From Endothia cerciana (lineage: Eukaryota > Ascomycota > Sordariomycetes > Diaporthales > Cryphonectriaceae), in assembly GCA_026119935.1 (NCBI GenBank), contig JALRMH010000075.1, forward strand, positions 46,805 to 110,804: DNA of 64,000 nt, in the 5' to 3' direction. A program made the translations under genes and the position numbers. Positions within the stretch are counted from its first letter, which is position 1, and the number at the start of each line of letters is the position of its first letter. The notes under the pieces were generated by a model that worked only from the letters and a program-made list of their open reading frames with translations, searched no databases and was not told the DNA's origin. Positions 53,630 to 64,000 of the stretch are shown here, piece by piece.

Positions 53630-54120
53630 AATGTTAGTTACGCTGATAGGTGAGTTTGGTGATGGCTCTGATTGAACGCTGTCCAAATGCTTGACACATG
53701 CTAATCGTACGTTTAATTTATAGCTTTTTGGATATTAGTATCTGAGCCCCATTAATATTGTAATGGTGTAATATTTTATTCCTTTTGGGTCCTTCCGCTA
53801 GGAAGGACCAGAAGGGAACAATATATTGAAGGTTTATTAAAAGTGGTGTACAGGTGAGTGTAAGATATTCGGCCGACCTTGAAGAGAGGGAAAAGAAATA
53901 CCTCATAAATAAAATAGTTCTTCTATAGCTATTTTTGGATAAAGGGTGTAAAGCCGCTTTAAGAGGAAAAGATATCTGTCGGGATAGGTAGTAGTTAAGG
54001 TAATGGCTTAACTAGCCAATAATTCTCGGAGTCGAAGCTGAAATGGTTGATCGACCACATTGGGAATGAAAAAATCCCAAGGCATAATTGTACAGCAGTG
54101 AGGAATTTTGGTCAATGGCC
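53630..54120 (+). rRNA. rns: small subunit ribosomal RNA, exon 1
   Basis: ggtgagtttggtgatggctc, tgattgaacgctgtccaaat and gcttgacacatgctaatcgt mark the 5' domain. Further on are tggttgatcgaccacattgg and cagcagtgaggaattttggtcaatggcc. The exact 5' end is not defined by sequence. Exon ends at ggcc before gtgcg. Confidence 0.9.
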
Positions 54121-55476
54121 GTGCGCCGTCTAATAATTTATACGGTAGTCCCAACCTTGCTTTGGGTCCGGATTAAATCTGATTTTTTGCATTAAGGCCA
54201 ATTCCTTATCCAAAAAACACTATCCGTAAAGCATCATACTTATCCTCGGACATAAAAGGCGTCACCTTAGTCCTTGTAAATCTGGTAACAGAGAGGGGAG
54301 TGTAGCATGTATGAAAAACTCGAAAGCGTTAAGTCTTGGATGCAGACTACGTAGCAATGACAACTTTCGGGTGAGCTAGGGAGTATATGGTTTAAAAGAA
54401 GAGGATGTAGGGGCTGGAGGACCACTAGATAGGATAGTAAGTGTACGGAGATAAAGGTGGTGCTCCTATAACTGCAGCATCAACACGCCTATCATACGTT
54501 TAGGAGAAATCGGGCCATGGTCTCCTAATAGATTTACGTATGAACCCAACGCGAACAAAGCGATCAGAAACATCAATAAAGAAACCTAAGTACTCCGTGG
54601 CCGTATATATTAGAATTCGGGATCATCTTTGTTGAACCATGAAGACTATGGTTAAGGATAATCAAAGAGGCTAGGACAACATCTCAACATAAAGAGTACA
54701 TGGTATAGGTCATAAATGTTCGGATCGAAAAATAGAAACGAACTATTAAATTTTTTAAGAAGCTCAGATGTGACCCTAGCTCCGAAAATGAATACTTAAT
54801 CCATAGAACAAGTGGTATTAGATAAGATGTTAGCAAACAACCATTGCACAATTTATTCAATCTCGATCTGATGTCAAAGTACAGACCAAAAAAGCCTTCA
54901 ATAACGATTAAATTCTCATCCTGAAAATCTGATTCGCCAGAGGATTGGTAAAAGGATAAATCCCTGGAACATTAAGCGATGGTAATAACAGGCGCAAAGA
55001 GAGTCGCAACAGAGTTACGCCCGAGGATCTAGAATCAGGGAAGAAGAGCATGTTCGAGAATGCAAAGGAAACTGAATAGGGCTGACACCCCTTGACAGAA
55101 GTACGATTCAAATGAGGCTATGATCTAGTCTGGAACTCTATAGCCCTTATGGATTATGTTTCCTATACGGTGAATATGAGATAGGTACAAGATTATGGAT
55201 AGATACATTTAAGTTGAGGTTGAGCGCAGGAGCTTTCACAAGAAGTCCCTTGATCACCACAGACAACACCCGTCTCTAGATTTTCGCATCTCAAGCTTAG
55301 AGAGATGGTAAGGTCGAAGGAGGACTAAATAATGATGTCCAGGGGAAGTCGGGTGTATGACGGTCTAGGCAGGAAGAAAATCCCTGCTGATGATACAGTA
55401 ATCACCAAGATGAGAGTGTAATAGAAATTTTTAACTGAACCACACGAGTTACTCACAGATATAGGGCTTAAGGCAT

Positions 55477-57432
55477 ATGGCTAGCGACATACAAAACACA
55501 ATTTTTCAAATATCAAAAGTCTTCAAAAATTCTCAAATAAACTACGAAGTGAATCCTAACAATAGCGCAAGGAACAAGATAGCAGATACAATGGATAAGA
55601 CAAAAACAATTAGAGATCAGCTGATGTTTGACTCTGAGGGAAGGTGTGTAAATGCCTTTCAAGTGATATCCGACCCAGAGGTGTTAAGTTCTGCATACAA
55701 TGATATAAAAAGCAACCCCGGGAACATGACCAAGGGGGTCGATAAAGTCACTTTGGATGGGATGTCCAATAAATGGTTAGACAAAACTGTAGGTAGTTTG
55801 CAGAATGAAAGCTATAAACCTCATCCTGTCAGAAGAGTGTTTATACCCAAACCCAATGGTAAACATCGTCCCCTGGGTATCAGTAGCCCGAGAGACAAGG
55901 TTGTACAACAAGCCATGAAAATTGTCTTGGAGACAGTCCTAGAGCCTAAATTCTTGGATGTGTCACATGGATTCAGACCCGGGAGGGGGTGCCATACAGC
56001 CCTTAAACTGGTGAGGGAGTGAAAGGGTGTAAGCTGACTTATTGAAGGAGACATCAAAGGATTCTTCAATAATATAGACCACCAGATCCTCGCTAATCTA
56101 TTGAAAAGACACTTCAAAGAAGTTAAGCTAATGAACCTATACTGAAAATTCGTTAAAGCAGGGTATGTAGACTGAGAAAAAGATAGGAAGGAAGTTGTGT
56201 TTTCGGATGTGGGAGTCCCTCAAGGAGGAGTTATTAGCCCACTATTGTCAAATTTGATCCTACACGAGTTGGATGCGTACGTAGTTGATTTAATCGCTAA
56301 GTACGACAAAGAGAATAGAGGGATGAAGCCCTATACCAAGAGTGCCCTATATCACAAGTATACAATGAGAATTAATCGATTGAAGAAAAAGCTAGTGACT
56401 TTAGAAATCGGAAGCGAGGAATACACACGGGCCAAAACATCCTACCTTAAGGAAATAAAGCAACGTAGAAGACTAAAGTCATTAGTATTAAACCCTAATA
56501 TGAAAAGGATCAAATACGTAAGATATGCGGACGATTGGATTATAGGGGTCTGGGGAGACAAAAAACTATGTGAGCACTTAAAGAAATTAATACTGGTCAA
56601 ATTGGAATCCTTAAAGCTAGAACTCTCAATAGAAAAAACCTTGATAACCAATGCTAGAACAGGAAGAGCTAAGTTCTTGGGAACGTTCATAAAGAAAATG
56701 GCCTCTAGTAGGAGTCCATTGGAACTTCGAATGTACAAAGGAGCAAAACGACGGCTACCAACGGGGAATCTATGGATGACGGCGCCAATTCTGGATCTAG
56801 TTAAGAAGTTAGAGAGTAAAGAGTTCCTGGCCATTAAAGGAAGTCGATGAACCCCCAAATCTATAGGAAGATTCACGATTATGGCGGTGGGAGATATAAT
56901 TCTAAGATACAAAGCAGTTATGAATGGACTACTGAACTACTACACATTTGTGGACAACAGAAGAAGATTTAACAAGATCTTCTGGATCTTGAAAGAGAGC
57001 CTGAGAAAGACGATCAGTAGGAAATTGAAGTTGAATCGGATAGAATTTACCCGAGGGTTTGGAAAAAATGTAATTAGTGTAAACATAGTTAATAAAAGAA
57101 CCAAAAAAGACAAAATTATCTCCTTCTGTACACCTGACTACAGTAGAAGACCTATGAGATTCCTGGGCGGCTCCAAATTCTCTAACCCTTTCGAAGTTGT
57201 GGGCTACAAAATATCGACAGCCAGACTATTAGATGGGTCATGCGCCAATTGTAATTCGACAGAATCGGTAGAAATGCACCATGTAAGACATATCAAAACA
57301 GTTAACGTTAAGTTAAGTGAGTTTGACAAGCAATTAGCCAGAATTAATAGGAAACAGGTGCCATTATGCCGGAAGTGCCACATGGAGGTTCACCAAGGTA
57401 AATATGAAGGTAAATCCCTAAAACACTTATAA
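55477..57432 (+). CDS. group II intron reverse transcriptase-maturase-HNH endonuclease
   Basis: About 651 residues. RT blocks: MTKGVDKVTLDGMS, RRVFIPKPNGKHRPLGI, KVVQQAMKIVLE, SHGFRPGRGCHTAL, WLIEGDIKGFFNNIDH, GVPQGGVISPLLSNLILHEL, and YVRYADDWIIG with intact YADD. Maturase X domain: VMNGLLNYYTFVDNRRRFNK and following. HNH zinc-type module: CANC, EMHHVRHI and CRKCHMEVHQGKY. Three TGA codons read as Trp near 56022, 56145 and 56178. No lesions seen, so splicing and retrohoming are plausible. Confidence 0.95.
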
Positions 57433-57955
57433 AGAGTACGATAACGGACACAATAGGTAGAACCTCCCCTTCGGTAGGAGAGAATAAATTGATGAAATTA
57501 ACATTGCTAACACCATCATCGTCCTTCCAGATACCTAATTAAGAAGGAGCAGAGATGACGGAGACCCAATAGTATCAAGAGGCAGGGGTTAAATGCACTT
57601 GAAAAGTGGGTCAGCCTAATCATAAGGTGGAATTATAGCCTAATTCCAACCATCACGTGAATAAATCAGAAATTAGCATGGAGTTGATCTGATTCACTCA
57701 TCTATCTATCTCTGATCACTTTTTACCAAGAGAAGTAGTAACCAGAGGGCAATGGGGTCACTATACTCTAGACGAAAAATCCTCAAATAACAAAGGAAAG
57801 GGAAGAGGAGGTTATTGAGAAGAAGTATTTGAGGCCTCAAGCCAAGGGGCTGAGTATTTAACTTTATTTCTCATAGATCATTACTCGGGCCAATCGTTAA
57901 GAATGGTCTTCGTCACGTCGGCGAACACACCTCTTCGTGCGAGAGATTAGGGGGA

Positions 57956-57989
57956 GAGCCGTATGCATTGAAAGGTGCACGTACGGTTC
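57956..57989 (+). other. group II intron domain V (rns intron 1)
   Basis: gagccgtatgcattgaaagg..gcacgtacggttcgg, the canonical catalytic hairpin. Confidence 0.92.
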
Positions 57990-58071
57990 GGCGGGGGACC
58001 TACTGTTCAAGATCAGGATAATAAATTCAGATTATTCAGATTGAGAGCACAAAACTGGGGGTCTACCCAAC

Positions 58072-58478
58072 TAACGGCTGAACTGGCAACTTGGATGAAC
58101 GGACCGACTATTACCCTACTAGTTACATAAGGAATAACTAGTAGGGTAATAGTGCAGGAGATCTTTTTTAGGAGTAAAGTTCTAAATATATGTTTGATAA
58201 TGACAATATATATATTATGTCCTGACCAATTACGTGCCAGCAGTCGCGGTAATACGTATGGGACTAGTGTTATTCATCTTAAATAGGTTTAAAGGGTTCC
58301 TAGACGGCTAATGCCACCTTTAAAAGGTAACTAGTTAGCTAGAGTTTTATGTGAAGAGGTCGTACTTTTGAGTGGAGAGTTTAAATTTTTTGATACCTGG
58401 AGGACGGATAAAGGCGAAGGCAACCTCTTATGTAAAAACTGACGTTGAGGAACGAAGGCATTGCGTCACGAAAAGGAT
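58072..58478 (+). rRNA. rns: small subunit ribosomal RNA, exon 2
   Basis: taacggctgaactggcaac, the 530 loop acgtgccagcagtcgcggtaa, and tgacgttgaggaacgaagg, ending gaaaaggat. A perfect 19-bp inverted repeat at 58107-58153 occupies a variable helix and may be an expansion or an inserted hairpin. Confidence 0.93.
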
Positions 58479-60674
58479 GTGCGATCTGAAGTTTTTGATT
58501 AGAACTGTTGACAAATCTATTACAAACAGTAAACATTAAGGGTGGGTAGCCATCGCTTGCTGAGCACCCTGTAAATGATTTTGTTTTAAAAAATAAAGAT
58601 TCAACAATGTATTTCGTTTTACATTAGTCTATCTGGATATGCATAATGGGTAACTGTTTTGTATAAAGCTCTAGAGAAAGTATTCTACAAAGAATATTGG
58701 CTTTCTTCTATGGTTAGAGAAATCGAATCAATGTAATTAAAATTTTGCTTATTCTTTAAGGATACATTATATTGTATATATTGAACTGGCATTTAACGTG
58801 TCCTTGGTTAAATGAAAACGAACACGTAGTTAGTAAAATAAAGTTGGAACCTAAGGAAGAGTTGTTCTAATCAAGGAAAAGAGTAACACCTATAATTTGC
58901 AGGATATAAGAAGTCTAGCAGGGCTTACTGTAAAGTAAGCTATCGATTAGAGGTGAAGGGACAAAGTAAAAAGCGAATGCGATTCTGTAATGGAGTTGAT
59001 AGGGATATACCCGACTTGAAAGAGTGCTGACTTACTTATGGATATTTTCTGTGTTTATATTTAAATTTACTAATTATTTTAAAATTTCCGAGCTTGCTAT
59101 TATCTCTGCTTCGCTGCTTCGCTGGGAGAACCGCTTGCGCACGAATAAATATACCGTGCACGGTTATAAAAAAGATTCATGTTATTCGTTCCTGTACACT
59201 TCGGTATGTATTTTACAATAATTAATATCATAAAGTACATACTTGCCCTCAGGGGCAGTTCCAGCCGCAAGATTTATAAGCTGGAACTAATAAAAAGAAA
59301 TAATAAATTTCAAATCGTTTTGTTGAACAATTTTTGTTGCCTATTACATGTGCTCTAATTATATGTACCAGTTCACCAATATAATCAAGATATTTCCACG
59401 AATATTTCCACAAATTTAGATTAATCTCTCTCCTATTCAGTCATGGCCTTTTGTTCAAGAGGCTTTATGAGTAAGAGATTATCTATAAAAAATATATTAT
59501 TATTTTTTGTTTATTCAGGCCACACTCCTTCGCACTAAAAGGGGTTGCTGCTTCACTAACCTAAGGAGGTAGACGTGGGTTTTATGACATATGTAAAGTA
59601 GTCATATGATAGACCTTTTTCATCACGGAATTTTCCGTTAGATGTTTAATTTTTACTTGGGGATATTTCGGATATATTTTGATTAAAACGAATAATATGA
59701 AGAATTTAGATAACAATTGAATAAGGTGATTTACAGGTTTTTGTGATGCGGAGGGTAATTTTCAAGTGTATCCTTCCCTCTGCATTAATGCAGAGGGTTA
59801 AAAAGCGTGTATTAAAATCAGGTGAGATTAGCAAATATAATGTAGGATTAGGGTTCCATCTTTCTTTGCATAGCCGTGATGCAGAACTTTTACATGTTAT
59901 ACATGATAAATTAAATAATGTAGGAGTTTATTATGAGTTTAAAAACAGAGATGAGGCTAGAATAGCCGTTAACGACCGTCCAGGTTTAAAGGTAATAGTG
60001 GATGTTTTTAGTTTATTTCCTTTGGTAACTATTCATCAGTATACTAGATACTGTTTATTAAAAGAATATTTGATAAATGACATTAAAGAATTTAAGACAT
60101 TAGAGGAATTTAATGTGTTTAAGGATAAATGTTTAGGTAATATTGATTTGTCTTCTAAAGTGCTATCTGGTTTAGAGAGTCAAATAAATTCTGGTTTACT
60201 AGATAGTTGAATAGTTGGTCTTATTAACGGAGAGGGTTGTTTTTATTTAAATAAAGGTAAATGTAATTTTTTTATTGAACACACGGATTTACAAGCTTTC
60301 CCCTCGGGCTCTATTGCATAGGAGCCCTGGGTCGCTGCGCGAAGAAATAATAAAAAAAAGATTATCCTTTAGCCCAAAAATTGTAGCTAGATCTCCTAGG
60401 GCCCGTGAGGCAGGAAAAAATATAAAACCTACATATATGCTGATAGTTTCAAGTAAAAAAGATATTGAAAGCCTTATTGAACTTTTAGATAGCGAGCGTG
60501 TTGTTCCATTAGCAGGTCACAAATTAATGCAGTATAATGAGTGAAAGCACACGTGATTTAATAAATAATAAGTATAAAGTAATTAGACGCAGTTAATGTT
60601 TGAGCCGTATGCCATGAAAGTGGCACGTACGGTTCTAAGGGGGGGAAAGTCTGAGAGGACCTACCTATCCCAAC
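58479..60674 (+). other. group II intron 2 of rns (about E. coli position 788) with LAGLIDADG gene
   Basis: Starts gtgcgatctg, ends ..tcccaac. Domain V at 60602-60635 (gagccgtatgccatgaaagt..). Splicing joins gaaaaggat to tagggaccctagtagtctt. It encodes no reverse transcriptase but a LAGLIDADG protein, a combination known from some fungal rRNA group II introns. Confidence 0.88.
59716..60564 (+). pseudogene. LAGLIDADG endonuclease in rns group II intron 2, broken
   Basis: Motif 1 is WFTGFCDAEGNFQVY (about 59725-59770) and motif 2 WIVGLINGEGCFYLN (about 60208-60250). A perfect 22-bp palindrome (59776-59797) right after motif 1 shifts the frame, and GC hairpin material at about 60298-60345 breaks it again. 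The remaining body (SLHSRDAELLHVIHDKLNNV; VSSKKDIESLIELLD) is well preserved, so inactivation looks recent. Confidence 0.82.
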
Positions 60675-60791
60675 TAGGGACCCTAGTAGTCTTTGCAGAA
60701 AATGATGAGTGCCATAGATTAGGTTAACTCTTGGTCTATAAATGAAAGTGTAAGCATTCCACCTCAAGAGTAATGCGGCAACGCAGGAACT
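60675..60791 (+). rRNA. rns: small subunit ribosomal RNA, exon 3
   Basis: tagggaccctagtagtcttt, atgatgagtgccatagatta and cctcaagagtaatgcggcaacgcaggaact. Ends in T before a group I intron. Confidence 0.88.
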
Positions 60792-60882
60792 GAAAAAGAA
60801 AAAAAAAGATAAAAAAACAAAAGGTAAGTTGTGAGATGTTTGCCTAGTAAGTGTAAATCCTACACTATGAACAGTTTTTACT

Positions 60883-62304
60883 ATGAAAAATTTTATTGAA
60901 AATTTTATAAATTATTTAGATAGGAGCACTACTAAATTTAATATTCTTTCAAAATATAGCACAAAGCAGCTTCTCTATCGTGGCAATATACCAAGTATTC
61001 GAAAATATAGTACAGTTGTAAATAATAATAATCTTGAAACTAATTTAACCGAGTTTTATCAATGGTTCGTAGGATTTTCAGATGGGGAATCTAGCTTTCA
61101 AATTCAAATTAAATATAGTGATCAAGATAAAACTAAAATAAGAGGAGTTAATTTTTCATTTACTATTAGTTTACATATCGACGATATAGCTGTACTTAAA
61201 TTTATTAAGGATAAATTAGAAATAGGTAATATAACAGTTAAGAAAACTCGGGCTGCGTGTGTCTTTTCAGTGACTAATCAGGAAGGACTTAATAAGTTAA
61301 TATCTATTTTTGATAAATATAACCTAAATACTACTAAATATTTAGATTACTTGGATTTTAGGAAGGCTTTTCTTTTATATCAAGATAAAGATATAAATTT
61401 TAATAAGGAAAATCTAAATATATTAATAAATCAAATAGTTGATTTAAAGAGTAGAATGAATAGTGAGCGTACTTTTTTTGATATGTCTGTGTGCAACACG
61501 AGCTTTTCTACTAATAGCTTGCACTCTGGTATAAACAAAAATTGGCTATTAGGCTTTATAGAAGCTGAGGGGTCATTTTTCATTTCCAGAACGGATATAG
61601 AACCTAGTTTTTCTATTGAACTTTCTAATGCTCAAATGTTTTTACTTGAAAAGATCAAAGATTTTTTAATTAGTGATTTAGGGTTTGACGGCTATTCTCT
61701 CTTTCAACTAAAAAGTTCATCTTTTAGTGTAATTTCTGTCAATAAACAGAAAGTAAAACCAAGTGCTATATTATTAATTAAAAATATTAGAGTATTAAAT
61801 AACTATTTAGTGCCTTATTTAAGTACAGAGGTATTTAAATCCAAAAAAGGTCAGGATTTTGAGGATTGAAAACTTATTTGTGAAGCTGTATACAAGGGTT
61901 CACATAAAATAGATGAAATTAGAGAGTTAATACTAAGATTAACTTATAGTATGAACAATTACCGTTTATCTACTAACCTAAATGAAGGATCAATAGAACT
62001 TCTTACTCGTAAGGAAAGAAGTATTATTCAAGACGCTCCAGCCTATCTTGAGCATCTTGAAGATGGGAGATTACGAGAAGTTAATACGGGAAAAGTATTT
62101 ATTAATAGATCCCTATGTGTATATGAAGTAATTAGACCTTGTGGGGAGGTTTTAATTTTGGATTCCTTAAATGATGTTTTAAAAGTTTTAGGTGTGGGAT
62201 TTAGAACACTTAAGAGACATATTAATGAGGATATGTTAGGAAATACAAATGAATTTAAGGGTTATAAGATAAGGAGAGTATCTGTTTTTTTAAATAATAA
62301 GTAA
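60883..62304 (+). CDS. LAGLIDADG endonuclease in rns group I intron
   Basis: 473 residues, ATG start, one TGA=Trp. Motif 1 is WFVGFSDGESSFQIQ (about 61060), where the usual G is S. Motif 2 is WLLGFIEAEGSFFIS (about 61543). The C-terminal region (YLEHLEDGRLREVNTGKVFI; CVYEVIRPCGEVLIL) is shared with the nad5 intron 1 protein, whose host intron also has the same core type: the two introns are probably related. Intact. Confidence 0.9.
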
Positions 62305-62538
62305 AACATATATAAAATATAATAGTAAAACAGTGTATCTAGGTAAGGTTACACACCAAATAGATAATTAGGTTCACAGTAAAGGTGAAAACGGTTAAGG
62401 GTATCCCAAATATTATCCGCAAGGATATATTTAAATGCTGGGAAGCAGCATTTTAACTTTAGACCGTCGGCAGTTGTAAATGTCGCTACAGACTGGATCA
62501 CCAGGGTTAGGCTGAAATGTCTGTCCAAATGTACAGTC

Positions 62539-63022
62539 GAGCTCTGTAACGAGAAGTGATTAAGCTCGTAAGGAAGAAGGGATAGTCTATTATGTATACA
62601 TTTAATAGGCGCCATTGCTCACAGTGGTTATATTAATTCCTAAGAAAATTCTAAGAAATGCTAGCAAACTCTCCACCTGATTTCCAATAATCTAATTAGC
62701 ATGATTAATCAGAGAAATAGAGGGGGACAAGTGGCAGAATTTCTTTGTGATTTTTTTAATCAGAGTAGAATAAAGTTTTTTTATATATATCATGTATGAA
62801 ATAATCCAGGGTGGGTTCGACTCCCACTCTATAAGGTGTATTTTAGTTATATTTCTCTGAATAGGATCTTCCAAGGGTCAAGGATGAATTAACTAGAATG
62901 AGAAGCTAAGCAAGGTTATAACCAAATAGCTTTATACTTATAGAAAAGTTAGGTGAAAACGGTCAAAGGTATCCTAAATCATACGCAAGTAATATTTTAA
63001 TGGACTAATCCCCATTAGACCC
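62539..63022 (+). other. spacer between the two intron cores, with a tRNA-like stretch
   Basis: About 62722-62833 has a good T-arm (gtggg ttcgact cccac) and a D-arm-like acaagtggcagaatt, but the acceptor stem pairs poorly and the anticodon stem has four pairs at most, with no clear anticodon. At best a decayed tRNA. Confidence 0.3.
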
Positions 63023-63207
63023 TAGACCGTCGGCAGTTATAAATGTCGCTACAGACTGGATCGCCAGGGTTAGGCTGAAATGTCTGTCCAAATGTACAGT
63101 CGGATTCCGTAATGAGTGCAATATCATAAGGAGGAAGGATATATCTATACTATGCACAGTGGATAGCCATTTACATGGTGGTAATAACTCCTAGTTAAAC
63201 GGAATTG

Positions 63208-63246
63208 AATCACTAGACCGTTTCTAACACCAGCAGTGAAGTATGT
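63208..63246 (+). rRNA. rns: small subunit ribosomal RNA, exon 4
   Basis: aatcactagaccgtttctaa and caccagcagtgaagtatgt, ending where another gtgcg begins (near E. coli position 952, a known group II site). The remaining rns lies beyond the window. Confidence 0.85.
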
Positions 63247-64000
63247 GTGCGACAAGAAGCGGATGTTAGTAATGTGGTGAGATTCCACCAGGTATTTTCT
63301 CTACCTGACACTACCTACACATGCAAAGCAGTAATGGTTTGTGTGAAGCTGTAGGGACAATGTAGCCTGCCTTAAATGGTGATGCAGATAAAAAATCTTC
63401 AGGAGCTAGTGTAAGTAAGACATGGAAAGCGAAAGTTAAAGTAGCAATGACGCTTCGTAGTACTAGTCATATTGGAAGGTAATAGATTCTACATACTAAT
63501 CTATTAGAGAAACCACATTTCCAGCGAAGTAAAGCTACTTTCCTAAATCTTATGTAATTTGTGCTAATATTTGAACTTGGTAACTCCTTTATTTTCAGTA
63601 ATGAGGGCGCAAGCTCTTCATTAAAGAGGTAACATATAAGGTTATATGCTGAAGTTGTTATAGCGAATAAAGGAGAGAGGAGAAGTTAAAAAGCAAATGC
63701 TTAACTTAGATTTCAATTGAAGTAAATCTAGGTTATAGATAAAGACGTAAAGTTAATATTATTGATAAAAAGTTTAAAGAGGATATATATTAATAGAAAT
63801 GCGATTAGTTAGATTAACTCAAGCTACGATAGATACCTAGGACGAGATCCCCCCTGCTACGCACGGGGGATCCCCCCTCTCCCCCCCCCGCAAGCTTGCG
63901 GGGGGGGGGGGGGGGGGGGGGGGGTGAAAAAAGAAAAAAAAAAAAACAAGGAGAACGGGTCGGTGTACCAACATGATTTATGGTTTTGGGGAATTTTTTT
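63247..64000 (+). other. group II intron 3 of rns, 5' part (continues beyond window)
   Basis: Begins gtgcgacaagaagcgg. The following sequence is rich in short stems as expected for domain I. No ORF and no domain V before the window ends. A GC hairpin cluster is at 63847-63925. Confidence 0.8.
63847..63925 (+). repeat. GC hairpin cluster with long G run
   Basis: cccccctgctacgca..ggggg followed by ccccccgcaagcttgcgggg and a G run of about 25. Run lengths here are unreliable in most sequencing. Confidence 0.75.

Larger units (their letters stand above)
54121..58071 (+). other. group II intron 1 of rns
   Basis: Starts gtgcgccgtc, ends ..cccaac. Domain V at 57956-57989 (gagccgtatgcattgaaagg..). 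Splicing joins ggtcaatggcc to taacggctgaactggcaac, the expected rRNA. It carries a complete reverse transcriptase-maturase with HNH domain. Its base composition is visibly less AT-rich than its surroundings, suggesting recent arrival. Confidence 0.92.
60792..63207 (+). other. group I intron of rns with duplicated core
   Basis: Carries a LAGLIDADG gene followed by two homologous core segments, 62462-62538 and 63023-63101, both reading accgtcggcagtt.taaatg, cgctacagactggatc, aatgtacagtcg. The 3' junction is placed to within 1-2 nt (G 63207). Only one core can be used at a time. The second, next to the exon, is the likelier. Confidence 0.8.

Noticed and set aside
56442..56912. Long minus-strand frame opposite the reverse transcriptase
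   Set aside because: It is antisense to a well-supported RT-maturase gene with clear motifs. The minus-strand protein has no recognisable features.
62722..62833. tRNA gene (Leu- or Lys-like)
   Set aside because: Good T-arm, but weak acceptor pairing, anticodon stem with at most four pairs and a T-rich loop. Kept only as a tRNA-like stretch.
63882..63925. Long C/G run as replication origin or sequencing junction
   Set aside because: It is part of the ccccgcaagcttgcgggg hairpin family seen elsewhere; nothing else supports an origin.

Overview
The window is a piece of a very large fungal mitochondrial genome. TGA must be read as Trp (genetic code 4: cox2 reads HQWYWSYQYP through two TGA codons, and many other frames run through TGA). 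Every gene is on the + strand, and the genes present are nad2, nad3, cox2, trnR(ACG), atp9, nad4L, nad5, atp8, atp6 and rns. The protein sequences (atp9 starting [21 protein letters not shown], cox2 RLNQVSVFINREGVFYGQ), the abutting nad2/nad3 pair and the one-base nad4L/nad5 overlap point to a filamentous ascomycete (Pezizomycotina). cox1, cob, cox3, nad1, nad4, nad6 and rnl are not seen and presumably lie outside the window.

Layout: 1-3521, the 3' part of nad2 with a group II intron that hosts a LAGLIDADG gene and a dead reverse transcriptase. 3522-9502, three successive nad3 copies separated by GIY-YIG genes, plus a second copy of the nad2 tail that carries a group I intron. 10332-18778, cox2 in six exons with a duplicated exon 5. 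19284-19354, trnR. 19862-25141, atp9 followed by three tandem [exon end + group I intron + terminal exon + endonuclease] units. 26571-33121, nad4L with three 5' copies and at least six LAGLIDADG genes or fossils. 33121-46762, nad5 in five exons, one of them 7 nt, followed by two displaced 3' copies. 46906-48386, a nad2 N-terminal-like fragment and orphan reading frames. 48789-51666, atp8, atp6 and a displaced atp6 3' end. 53630-64000, rns interrupted by at least three group II introns and one group I intron; the window ends inside the last group II intron.

The dominant theme is homing endonuclease genes (HEGs) that carry a copy of the end of their host gene. At nad3, nad5 and atp6 the host gene is completed by a fresh 3' end that runs into or abuts a HEG, and the old 3' end lies displaced downstream. 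At nad3 and nad5 this has happened repeatedly, giving stacks that decay downstream: intact HEG, broken HEG, bare gene end. Variants of the theme occur at atp9, cox2 and nad4L. An atp8-GIY-YIG chimera, with the atp8 leader, has landed inside a LAGLIDADG gene in nad5 intron 2.

A second layer of mobility consists of short GC-rich hairpin insertions. They often have apparent short direct repeats (GATCT or AGTTCT) at their ends, and of a small CGCTACGCACAAAAA motif. Both break many of the HEGs. Exon-intron junctions were placed by reading-frame continuity together with the usual U|...G| rule for group I introns and GTGCG...AY for group II introns. They are predictions, not RNA evidence.
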